Shown: one piece after another, positions 12,080 to 22,403 of the stretch
Layout: each line of letters starts with the position of its first letter
Numbering within the stretch: the first letter of the stretch is position 1
Assembly (NCBI GenBank): GCA_016584495.1
Contig: WAID01000015.1
Coordinates: 2,232,501-2,296,500 of the forward strand
Length of the DNA: 64,000 bases
Source of the DNA: Celoporthe dispersa
Lineage: Eukaryota; Ascomycota; Sordariomycetes; Diaporthales; Cryphonectriaceae
Direction: 5' to 3'
Notes under the pieces: generated by a model
Told to the model about the DNA's origin: nothing
The model's database searches: none
Seen by the model: only the letters and a program-made list of their open reading frames with translations
Made by a program: the position numbers and the translations under genes

Positions 12080-12910
12080 ATGTCTACGATAGTAGCACCT
12101 CCTGTCAGCCGTAGCACAGGATCACCGCCCTTCTTCCCGCCCTGGCGGTCAGCATTCGCAGATCTGACAACACCGCACCAGCTACAGAAGAGGCTGACGG
12201 CTGTCGATACCACGCACCTCATCATCGGTGCTGCCCTCGGCGGAACAACCATCGTCTTGATCTCCGTCTTCCTACTCCTCTCCTCGATCCGCCGGCGCCG
12301 TTCAAGATCCAACCCCCTCCCAAAACGAGCACAGAGCCACCCTTCTACAGCCTGCCCGTCGCCCATGACGCTGTGTGGCGGCGGCGACCTCACGATCCGC
12401 CCCGTGACACCCTCCCCCCGCCGTCTCGGCATCGATGCCCCCTCATCGGCCCGATGGGTCCACGCGCTCGGTACAATCAGCATGGGCGGCTGGGACCCGG
12501 AGGAAGAGACAGGCCCCGTGAGCAGTACGCCGCCGTCGGGCCGCGACAGCTTGGAGGATGGTGCCGACAGGAGCAGCGGTGGCGGCAGCAGGCGCGTGGC
12601 GTGGCGACAGCTGCAGCCCGGGCAGTCCATCTCGAGCGCCTTTGCTGCCGAGATGTCGAGCTTGCTCGAGAGTATCTCTATCAAGTCGAGCTATAGCTCG
12701 CTGCGGTCTGGGGGCTTGGGGGCACCGCCGCGGCGGGTACAGGAACGGGCGCCGGAGGGGGCCACGGCTTTTGCTTCTGCTTCTGCGAGGGAAGAGGAGG
12801 GGTCTGCTGGGTCTGGTGGTGGCGTCGTCGTGTCATCTGGCGCAAAGAAGGGTCTGATGGAGGAGAGCAGCGGGGCGGGAAGTACTGGAAGCGCCATGGA
12901 CGCTGCTTGA
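12080..12910 (+). CDS. Single-pass membrane protein, hypothetical (276 aa)
   Basis: Uninterrupted frame of 276 aa with no recognised domain. A Pro/Ser-rich N-terminus of about 45 residues lacks a cleavable signal peptide. One strong TM segment follows at about residues 46-68 (core LIIGAALGGTTIVLISVFLLL), then IRRRRSRS, which by the positive-inside rule puts the long C-terminus in the cytosol. The remainder is Ser/Gly-rich and low in complexity, with a repeated Ser-Ser-Leu pattern near residues 195-215. The layout (short outer part, TM, Arg stop-transfer, Ser-rich tail) is common among fungal surface proteins of unknown role. It faces the multi-TM gene tail to tail, about 260 bp away. Confidence 0.6.
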   Translation: MSTIVAPPVSRSTGSPPFFPPWRSAFADLTTPHQLQKRLTAVDTTHLIIGAALGGTTIVLISVFLLLSSIRRRRSRSNPLPKRAQSHPSTACPSPMTLCGGGDLTIRPVTPSPRRLGIDAPSSARWVHALGTISMGGWDPEEETGPVSSTPPSGRDSLEDGADRSSGGGSRRVAWRQLQPGQSISSAFAAEMSSLLESISIKSSYSSLRSGGLGAPPRRVQERAPEGATAFASASAREEEGSAGSGGGVVVSSGAKKGLMEESSGAGSTGSAMDAA

Positions 12911-13167
12911 GGCGGGCTTCTGTGATGAGGGTATACAGACTAGGAGCGGTTGGCCATGTCTCTGTGGTGGAGGTAAATTCACATCTCATCTCGTAAGGTT
13001 TAATCAGCAACATCGATACTTTTAATGAACATCCAGACATTATATTATGATAGTATCTAATCTCGTATGGTGTGTCTAAGTACTTATACAATCAGGAAAT
13101 CCGCCCAACGCCTGGCGCTAATGTTGTGATAGACCCATCACAGACTTATCCTCCCATCTTCGACCGT

Positions 13168-15585
13168 CTATCGAGCTGCTGCGGCCAGAGCTGGTGCGGT
13201 AGATGACACCGGCGTGACTGCTCCCTCCGTCCCCTCACGCTCAATATCCTCGCTTATCTCGGAGACCTCGTCGCCCTCGCGGTGGTCCTGGCGCGGCACA
13301 TATGGAGGTGCAGACTCAGCAGACGACGGTCTCGCTAGGTCCTCAGACCCCGCAAGCCTCGTACTCTCCTCTCCTTCCTCCCTTTCGTCTGCTGGCTCAT
13401 GCCCTCGAGGCGAATACGCCGGCAGGAACTCGGCCATCTCCACATCAGCACCTCCCGCCGCTGCAGACCCCTCGGGTGGTGACTCTAGCACAATCGAAGT
13501 GTCGATCAGCCCGTCCATCTCCCACAGCTCCGCAAGCCTCTCGTCACGGACAACGCCGATACCTAGGATTCCAGGGCTGTGCTCGGCCCAGTCGAAGGCG
13601 GCGTGCCTCGACAGCTGGGCGCCGATCCTGGCCATCGCGAAGGCATTCAAAGTCGTGGTCCACACTTTGGTTGAGTATATGCACGCCAGTAACAAGAGTA
13701 TGGCGATGACCTGGAGGGCGATGAGGGTGGTGATGACGATCAGCGTGCTTCGGGTGACGACGGGTATAATCGGTGGCGTCTGGATGCCGTCATAACTGTA
13801 TACATTGTAGGCTTCGTCTGAGTCGAAGAAATACGCCGCTTCAGGACTAACGGCTGTGGAGAGAAGATCGGAGTTGGCGAAGAATGCGCCCGTGTTGATG
13901 GCGGCGCGGGCCGTCCAGGGATAGTTGAAGATGTGGAAGAAGCCGAGCGTGAGCTCCTTGAGGAGATCTAACAAGCCGCCACCTTGATAGTCCACATACC
14001 AGGACAGATAGCCTTGTATCTCGGAACAGGTGATCCCCTGCACATCCTCGCCACTAAAGTAGTCAGCATTGTTTAGCGGCATGAGCCCGCAGGCGATCGA
14101 AATAAAGTTGGTCATCGTCCGGTTGTCAGCATTCTCGGCCAACATCTCGCCGATCATGTAGAACCAGCTGCCGTTGCCAAACATTGCCTGGGCTGTCGAC
14201 ATGAGCGGCCCCATGGCCCCGACAGACGCGGCAGACGCGGTGCCGTTAGGAACACGAAAAGACGGAGGTGTTTCGTTTAGGAAACGGCTGGGCACGCCCT
14301 CGGAAGATATGCTTCCCAGCTGAACATAGCCCAGCGTGGTGTTCAGCTGGCAGTGCACGTAGAGATCTTGTCCATCGCCCAGGCAACCGTCGTCATCTGA
14401 ACAATCCCAGTCAAGACTACTTTCCTGGTCTAGGTCTAGGTAGCTCAGATACATGTCCTCGGTGAACGTGTAAGGCTTCCCATCGGCCCCGACGGTAGAC
14501 TGCCAGGTCTCGTTGGCGTCGGGAATGGGAACACAGACGTTGGCCTGTAGGTAACCTTCGATGTATAGGCTAGTGCTCCAGCCCGAGTTTGCGCTGCTTG
14601 CAGCTGTGGCGCACTGAGATGTGATTTCGTCTGAGGATGCTGCCGAGCATTTTGCGCCGCTCTTTAGGGCCAAGACATACTGATCCGGCAAAAGTCCTAT
14701 GCTGGTGCCGGCTTGTACTGTGGTCGCGAACATCAAGGCCGTCCCATCTACTCGCTGTCAGTATACGTGGTTTCAGCACTCATGGAAGAACACTGACTTA
14801 CTTGTCGTGTATTCGCTAGTATAATCTCCATCATTTCCCGATTCCCAGTAATTACTCAAAGTACTCTGGCTCAGATCATATGGGTTGTAGTTGAAACCGC
14901 ACTTGCTGGTAGGATCCTCAGAGTCGCTGCACAAGGGCCACAGCCTCGTCTCGACCCCTCCACTCGTACCTAGTAGACTCGCCCGTGTACTAGAAATGAT
15001 GCTGGACGCCTTTACGCCTGCTAGCATCCCCGGAGCTGGAACTGTTCCTATCTGGTCGGCCCACCACAAGTAGTCGTAGTCGGTGTTCAGGGCGATCGAA
15101 GTGCTGTGGTAGCTGAGGAGTACGGACCGAACGATGGGCAGCGCGAGGGCCACAGCCAATAGTATGAAGCCGAACTGTGCGAGCCTGGGACTTGAGATGC
15201 GCAGCGACTTGAAAGGATTCCACCAGCAGCGGTCCGCAAGGGCGAAGAGTTGTCGCACGGGCAGGCCCTGTCTGGCGCTGCGGCGCTGGCTGAAGACGAC
15301 CGCGGCTCGTGCTAGCAGTATGCTCAGCAGGGGTAGCGAGACCGCCGCAGTGATCGCGTTGAGCGCATTGATCAGCTTGAGGGTCGAATAGTTGACCCAG
15401 AGGTAGGACTTGTTCTTTGTGTTGTAATGGCCCTCGTGGACCAGGAACTGTGGGTTTCGAGAAATCACGCAGGTGAGAACCCACGGGACGATGAGAATGG
15501 CGAGGTAGACAGTCGCGAAGAGCAGAGGGAGGATCGGTTGCCGAAAGAGAACCTGCCGCGCTGGAGTCTGAACGGCGCTGACCAT
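13168..15585 (-). CDS. Large multi-TM protein with extended extracellular domain, hypothetical (788 aa)
   Basis: Two exons, 15585-14802 and 14750-13168, around a 51-bp intron (GTAAGT donor, ACTGAC branch, acceptor AG at 14751). The lengths close exactly at 789 codons. The first ATG is at 15585. TM segments are seen at about residues 18-40 (PLLFATVYLAILIVPWVLTC), 75-95 (ALNAITAAVSLPLLSILLA), 138-158 (FGFILLAVALALPIVRSVLL) and near residue 600 (STLIVITTLIALQVIAILLL). Between the third and the last lies about 430 residues rich in Cys, Asn-x-Ser/Thr sites and acidic residues, so it is probably glycosylated and outside the cell or in a lumen. The acidic, Ser/Pro-rich C-terminal tail is likely cytosolic. 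I do not recognise the family; similar four-TM proteins are common lineage-specific genes in Pezizomycotina. Confidence 0.8.
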
Positions 15586-18521
15586 TGTCAACAAAGTGAA
15601 GTTACCACAACCTTACTGTCGTGGTTTGCAGCCGGTGAAGAGTGCTGAGGAGGAACGCGCGACTCCACGAGGACCACGGCGGCACGGAGGAGAATGCGTG
15701 CAGCCTCGTTTTTCTTCTTCGCGATCCCGACCTCCTCCGTCTTGCAGCCCAGCAAATCTCACATGTTTCTGCCTTCGAGGGGCTGTGGACGCCAAGCCTC
15801 ATCCATACACCGTCTGACCTGGAGACAATCCTATAATTTGAGGTCGGGGGCCCAAATAGTAAGACGACACCCCTGGAATAGGTTTAGCAGGGCCACCAGC
15901 CCTGCATCAAAGAGCCTATCTGCGATAGACTCGTGGAGTCGCTCTAACCTGAGCCGGCCATATCAGGTTATGAAAGTTGGTTAACGCCGCCATCCAGCTG
16001 CAACCTTCTTGTGGTGACGCCCCAAATGATTCGTCGAGCACCTGACACTTGTGCAGATTGCCCCATAGCGCCGGTCCGGAGTACACGCCCCCTTTGGTCA
16101 CACACTGCCTGGCAGATAATTATCGCATCAAGGAATACGTTTGGTATCGTGAGGGGAGATAAGAGGGCCAGAGAACAGAATAAGATCAACCAAAAGGAGC
16201 GAAAGAAGTAAAGGAAAAGAAGACAAGGAGGAGAGTAAGGAGGGGAAGGAAGGGGACAGAGAAAGGAAAGGGAAAGAGAGGCAGCGAGAAGCTGCGGGCG
16301 CCTTGGCCTGCAGAGACCGAGCGGGGCATTGGCTGAATGCGACATGCTCAGCTACGGCGGACCGACCTGATCTGACGCCCTCGGAAGGCCACAGAACGTC
16401 GACATTGCACTTTGAAACCCTTTCCGGATGGCACGGGCTCGTATTTGAGGTAATTCACGTATTCTTGCTGACGACTTCGCAGGCTCGTGATGGTTCGAAG
16501 GGCCTCGTTCTGTGTGAGGAGATCATGGGCTGCTTTTTTTTTTTTTCATGCATGGAAGTCGACCATCGCCGACACCTTTGGGGGCGGGGCGATGGGAGCA
16601 AGAGAAGGTGTCAAGAAGAGAGGGGGAAGAGAACAGGAGATGGAACAGATCATTTGTACGTTCTCCTTACGAGAAATCAACAATCCCTACTGGCTCGTCG
16701 TTGGGTGGTTCCTTCCTTCCACGCTTGCTCTACTTGTTGCGTCATTTGCCGTGCTTGTTCAGCTGCCCATCCACACTCCAGCCCTAGCCGCTCCCTGGTT
16801 TAGCAACATGTAACATGCCACTCCGTTCAGCAAGTGTGCTTTTATTTTTATTTTCTCAGCCCTCTGCCTTAGTAATCTTACCATACTACATCTAGGGGGA
16901 TGATTCCATGATTATACCACATCGTAGGTGTGTTTGGTTCGTACGGACACAGAAGAACCACCGATGATGTATCACGTCAGACGGTGTCCAGGGCCTTTCT
17001 GTTTTGGATGTGCATCTGTTGCCTTCGGTAACGCATGCAGAACCCTTCCCGCATCACCAACCTTGAGCGCTCGCTCCTTTGGGTGTGTACTTCTGTGTGG
17101 GATGGATCTTTTTTCTTCTTTCTGGGCCAAGCAGGAAATCAGCCCTAACCGGAAAGGTGAACAGCTTAATGCTCCCATTATTGCATCCGCCAAGCCCAGC
17201 TGACTCAACCTTGTGCTTCCTGGACCAGAGTATAGATCGATCACCTACTAGAGGAAGAAGGAGACAAGAGGGGGCAGTGATTCGAGCAACCAGACGAAAT
17301 ACCTCCTGGGGCTTAGCACGAACCCGCTTATGGAGACCCGAGACCTGAACGGTGACGCAGTGCACTGATAGCGATATTCTGAAGGGCAGAAGGGCCCCTA
17401 GGCAGGGATCGCGGGGCTCGAACCGTGTAAGACCATTGGCTATCCTGAGGTCGGCGGCAATTGGGACACGTCCCACATCAGTGTCACCATCGACCGGTAG
17501 ACATACTACTGTAATCCTGATGAAACTGTTATAATGGACGCTGAGTATACTATAGGGCTGTAGAGGCGACGCCGAGAGGGGCAGCCTGGCAGGAGCATTT
17601 TTCTGGATCCTGTCGTGATCCCTCACACAAGAGGTCCTCCTCCGAGGGAACCCATTCCCTGCCCCGTCGACAGAGACAGGGGTCTTACCGTGCCACCCGC
17701 CCATTATATTATCGCAGCGACAGCCATCCGACGAGCCGCAAGCCTCAACATGCCGGTACTATCCTGGAAAGAAGAGAAAAATAAAAGATGTGTAAAGAAA
17801 AAAAACCGGAGAGCAGGTGGACCAGCCTTACTATTCAGCCGGGGCAGGACAGTGGAGAAGGGGCCAGAACATAGCACGATCTCCGAGGCCTCGGGACTGC
17901 CCCTCTCCACATCTTCAAACGGCCGAGCGAGCGGTCACAGCCGACATAGCCGTTTGCTACCTTGCAAATCATCAGGTGTACAAGTGGCATCAAATGCCAC
18001 CCTGATCCACTTTGTCTTCACCGCATGGGCTTGTGACTTGGAGGGCGTCCCGCAGGCCTGGAGAGGTAGCTAGAAAGATACACAGTACTGCGTCGTCAGC
18101 CCATCGGCGGATCCAGATCAGCAGATCCGCGCATATGGCCGTCCGTCGCGGACGTGATTAACTGCTGAATAATGTCTGGAAAGACCTCCAGGTTCATCGC
18201 ATCCTCAAAGCAGGGTGTGTCAGTGGAGAAATCAGACATGTCAATAATACCGAAATTAAGGGCCGACCGGCAGGCTGCTGCCTTAGGGATATTTACTGGG
18301 CAAATCATACTGACCAGACCAGTCAACTACTATGTAGTATATGTATATAAATAAAGGAAAGCCAACCTCCGTTCAAATACGATTCATAGTGCATTCATAA
18401 CACTAGGAGAAGACAGCCAACTTGAAGCTTCTAAGCCAATTAAAAAAGAAAAAACTCATCCTCCCCTTCTTCTCAAAACCAACCAGACCATCGTGAGCAC
18501 AAGCCCTTTCAGCCCCCCAAG

Positions 18522-18564
<43 letters not shown>

Positions 18565-18592
18565 TCATCGACTCACGCCGGCACAGATCAAT
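15586..18592. other. 3-kb intergenic region, no clear gene
   Basis: Contains an A/G-rich block (about 16190-16290) and many short overlapping frames without motifs. A minus-strand frame at 18096-18326 encodes a plausible but unrecognised 50-residue tail (see findings). Confidence 0.5.
18524..18561. repeat. (AT)19 microsatellite directly upstream of a secreted-protein gene
   Basis: Uninterrupted alternating AT for 38 bp, ending 31 bp before the start codon at 18593, so it lies in the core promoter or 5'UTR. Tracts like this change length readily. Confidence 0.95.
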
Positions 18593-18904
18593 ATGCAGTT
18601 CATCATCACCACAGTTGTGGCTCTTGCCTCAGCCGCCGTCGTGTCGGCCAACAACTACACATTCTACTGTGGCTCGTCGTGTACCGACGGCACCGTCATC
18701 AATACCGGCAGCGACTACTCCGGCGCAGCCTGCACAAACCTCGACACTGCCTACCCCTACTGCTATCTCGAGTCAGACGAGACCTTCTACAAGGCCGTGG
18801 TCTCCAAGGGCACAGATTGTGTGGAGACCGGAGAGCAGGTGATTTGGCCTGGCGACTGCTTCGAGGGACCATGGGAGTCATACCAGATCTCTGTGAATCT
18901 TTAG
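18593..18904 (+). CDS. Small Cys-rich secreted protein (effector-like, 103 aa)
   Basis: A single-exon ORF whose first ATG in good context lies at 18593. It starts with MQFIITTVVALASAAVVSA, a clear signal peptide with an Ala-x-Ala-type cleavage region near residue 19. The mature part of about 84 residues has six cysteines (YC, SC, AC, YC, DC, DC), enough for three disulfides, plus many Asp, Thr and Tyr residues and a low pI. There is no TM segment or GPI signal. Size, signal peptide, even Cys count and isolation in a gene-poor, microsatellite-flanked stretch fit small secreted proteins of plant- or host-associated fungi, but a housekeeping wall or antimicrobial role is equally open. No catalytic motif is visible, and I do not recognise a named family. 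Confidence 0.8.
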   Translation: MQFIITTVVALASAAVVSANNYTFYCGSSCTDGTVINTGSDYSGAACTNLDTAYPYCYLESDETFYKAVVSKGTDCVETGEQVIWPGDCFEGPWESYQISVNL

Positions 18905-21261
18905 AGAGGGCAGCCAGCGGTGACCGAAGGAGAGGAAGGAAAAAAAAGTTCATGATTCAGTGGAGGCATTCTAGGAACTTCGATATCGGGTTCACCTCAT
19001 TTTCTCGTTCTATCTCTCTCTCTTGTCTTGGGGCGGCTAGTTATTCTGAGATTCTCTGGAGTTGTTGGGCTTTCGCAGTTTTTTTTGGTACAGTATGAAG
19101 CAATGACAAGGTTTCTCCACCCTCGGCCGAGTCCCCAGTCTGGGTTCGGAGCCCGATATAATTCTTCTCTCCCCGCCTCTCGTCTTACTTACGTGCAGGC
19201 CCTGACGTCCGTGACTTCCAAGGATATGAAGTGACTCCGGCTGCGCATGACTGCATGTCTTGTGGTCTAGATCTTTAGTGAGCACTTGCCGCGGTGAGTA
19301 AAGACGGTACCGTCGTAGTCCGTTGCCAAGCCCCGCTTGGCATCTCAGTCCCATGGTTCCAAGACGGTAATGTCACGGCAGGCGCACAGACGAGATCGCC
19401 AACCCAAAAAGCAAGCTTTATTCAGAGGAAGAGAGTATATCGCGGCGCAGTTGGCGCCAAGCACTTGGCATTGTTTACTTTTTTCTTTTTTTTCCTTTCT
19501 CTTCCTTTCTTCCTTTTTCTCTCTTGTCTCCGCGAGATGTGGCGATGAGAGGTGTCCGCGGACAGTATCAGCAGGGTTCCATCGTTGCCTTTTCGCGATG
19601 TCAAGGGTTGATCGACAAAGACCCTTGACTGCGGGTGGGCCTCATCTTGCCTCCCACATCCCGATGTTCTAGTGGACAGCCTCGATTCTGTATCCAATGC
19701 CAAGACATAAACAAACAGGATCATCGTGGGATGAAGTCACTTTACTGTGCCAGGAATAAACGTGCATACACGTCAGACACATCAATTGATTACATATATA
19801 CCATGGCATGGGAAAGGCTAGCAGAAGAATGAAGTGGATTTCTTCGAAATGAACATATGCCCTTCACTTGCTCAGGCCCACTCTAGGGGGCCCTTCTTTT
19901 GGTAAACACCCTGGGTTGGCACTGCTTGCGATATCCTTCTGTAATTGGATCCGTAAGGAGGCATCTAGCATTCCCCCTTCTCGCCTCACCCTAAAATTAG
20001 CGACGGACCCCTATCATTCCAATGCAAATGAGACTTGCAAAGGGCTCCCCAGGACTCACGGTGGCAGCGCTCACTTCTTCGTAGCCAGCTGCCAGTAAAG
20101 AATCAACCTAGCCTTAACATACCTGACACCCAGGCGGCTTGTGTTCAAACAAAATAGATAGTCCGCTTGTTTGCATATGCCAACAGTGGACCGAGTCAAC
20201 TTGCCAAGCCGCACAGTCTTCCCTGGAAAGTTGCTCCAGACAGGCTGGCAACGAGCCTGGTCAAATTAGATGGACGATTGTGCTTCATAGACAGGCCTAG
20301 TTGAGAGTCGCGTTCTTTTGGATCCGCTGTACGGACCTAAGCCACCGCGATGAACAAGCTGGAGATGTACGTTGCCCCTGAACAATGTACTCACACAAGT
20401 TTGATGAGTTGCTATGCTCCAGGTAACTTCATCCTCTCACCATGCGGAGATACTTCTCCTGTTGGACAAGCCTCTGAGAACGGGACTCCATTCACTTGGC
20501 TTGAAGAGACCCCTTGGGTGTTTCAATCTCAGAGCCCGTTCCCTGCCACGTCAGCCCTGTGCGGTGCCGCTGCTATGGGGAGCCTGGCTTGATGAAGCAC
20601 ACAACGATATGATAGGAGATATCTAGCAAACAGTTGCTATTTACGAATGCCAATGTGAGGAAAGCCGCATGGGTCCAAAGCAGTCTTACTTGATTTTATT
20701 TTCTCCCCCTCCCCCCCACCCCAGAGGGCATATTTGCAATGAGTCGGCGCTGGAGCATCATCACTTGTGATCCCAAGATCTCGACATCAGGTGCGGGAGA
20801 CAGATAAACATGTATATATATGAGAAGAGGAGATAGCCGCATGGCAGCGACAAGTGAAAAACATAAGAAAAGAAAGGGGCGGGAAAAGCGGAATAAGAAG
20901 GCAAGAGAGAATCCTGGAAATTCGCCGTGGTCTTTTGTTGCTAGAATTACCACCGAGCCAGTCGCACGTCACCAGAGACAACAATCACATGGCTTCCGTC
21001 AAACGCTTTGCTTGCTTCCAAAGGCTGCACTGCAGATTAGTATGATTGAATGCGAGACGGCTTGCACTGTGGGTGAAAACCTTCCTTTCGTTCTCTGACG
21101 TCGGAACGGAGAAAATTGCCGTGCCGTCTAGCTTAGTCAGCAGAAAGCCCGGCGCGCCCGACCTGGCTTGGTCGCGACTTCGATTTCAGAAAGCTCGCCG
21201 TCCAGCCTAAACATACAACCCACCCCGATCGCGCCCTCCTCAGTCACCACCGTCAGCAACC
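18905..21261. other. Intergenic, no gene seen
   Basis: Short random frames only. A T/C-rich block lies at about 19470-19520 and a G/A-rich block at 20850-20920; the last 200 bp should hold the SmD3 promoter. Confidence 0.5.
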
Positions 21262-21843
21262 ATGACCTCGACGATCGGCATCCCCATCAAGCTCCTCAAC
21301 GAGGCGCAGGGCCACATTGTGACCCTGGAGCTCGACAGCGGCACCACCTACCGCGGCAAGCTGATCGAAGGTGCGTTCCGACTTGGTCGTCGTCTCCCTG
21401 GGCCTTTCTTCCCAACCCCTCCCACCCAGTGACCCCCTCCCGAGGTTTCTCTATGTCTGATCCGTGTCGTCGCGCACTTGTCTGCCCTTTGCTGACTTTA
21501 CAATTGTTGTGTTCCTGCAGCCGAGGACAACATGAACGTCCAGCTCAAGGACATCACAGTGACCGCGCGGGACGGGCGCGTGAGCCATCTGGAGCAGGTG
21601 TACATCAGAGGCAGCCACGTGCGCTTCTTCATCGTGCCCGACATGTTGAGGTAAGGACCATATAACAGTCCTAACTCCTAATCCTCCCCTCCGCCTCTGT
21701 ATTTGCTGACGACGAGTGTGCCTGCCAATAGGAACGCACCCATGTTCAAGTCTCGAAACGTCCGCGGGCGCGGTGTCGGCCTGGCAAGAGGTCGTGCGAC
21801 AGTCAGCAGGGCGCGGGCAGGCGGCCGCGGGGGCGGTAGATAG
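21262..21843 (+). CDS. smd3: Small nuclear ribonucleoprotein SmD3
   Basis: Core Sm protein of the spliceosomal U1, U2, U4 and U5 snRNPs; it pairs with SmB in the heptameric ring on the Sm site. Three exons, 21262-21370, 21521-21650 and 21732-21843, give 351 nt (116 aa), close to the 110 aa of yeast. Sm motif 1 begins IPIKLLNEAQGHIVTLEL and includes TTYRGKL; Sm motif 2 is HLEQVYIRGSHVRF with the RNA-binding Arg-Gly pair, then IVPDMLRNAPMFK. The C-terminus is RG-rich (VRGRGVGLARGRA), the usual site of symmetric Arg dimethylation. Introns have GTGCGT/CTGCAG and GTAAGG/AATAG ends. The first intron splits the codon after KLIE, and the protein stays in register across both joins. It lies tail to tail with the Mmc1-like gene. 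Confidence 0.97.
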
Positions 21844-22403
21844 AGCCAGCCAGCTCTGGAGATGGGCCCCCGGCACGATATCGGGCCAGCGCCCCGAGTT
21901 CGTGGTTGAGGGTTTGAGCGCGAAGGGAAAGGAAAGGCAAGACGAGTGTGGAAAGTCACGAGACACCGTATTCAGCGACGCATTCCGGACCTAGAAAGAG
22001 GGAAAAAAAAAAGGGGGGGGGGAAACAAGGACACAATGTAGGGTGGAAGAAGGTACCGGCAACTCGCGAGGTCGCATAAGATTGGAAAATGCCGAGAGAA
22101 GGAGAGCCCGCGTGTCATAATCACGGACATCTGCATGGCGTTGAGGGGGTCCAAAAATACGGATGATCCAGGACACTTACTGGCGGGTTGTCCTTGAAGA
22201 AAAGAAAGATACCTGGACTTAGACTGGCGACGACTACGTCCGTCCGTACGTACAGCCAAATCCAAGATAAAGATAAGTGCTGACACAAGTGGATTTCCAA
22301 AGTTGAGCATGCATTCGACATTACGTCAAGTCCTAGTTGTATGCACACAAGATTCTATTGTACATGGTATTCACAACCTCACCAGATTGCTTCTCGCCGG
22401 TGA
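21844..22403. other. Convergent 3' intergenic region
   Basis: Shared downstream region of two convergent genes. A G-run at about 22012-22021 is notable; nothing else is seen. Confidence 0.6.

Noticed and set aside
17395..17440. tRNA-like T-arm (GTTCGAGC on the minus strand)
   Set aside because: The flanking bases do not pair into a T stem and no acceptor or D-arm partner was found.
17054..17704. 216-codon minus-strand frame
   Set aside because: No motif, no TM or signal, strongly overlapped by antisense frames and biased in composition; likely chance.
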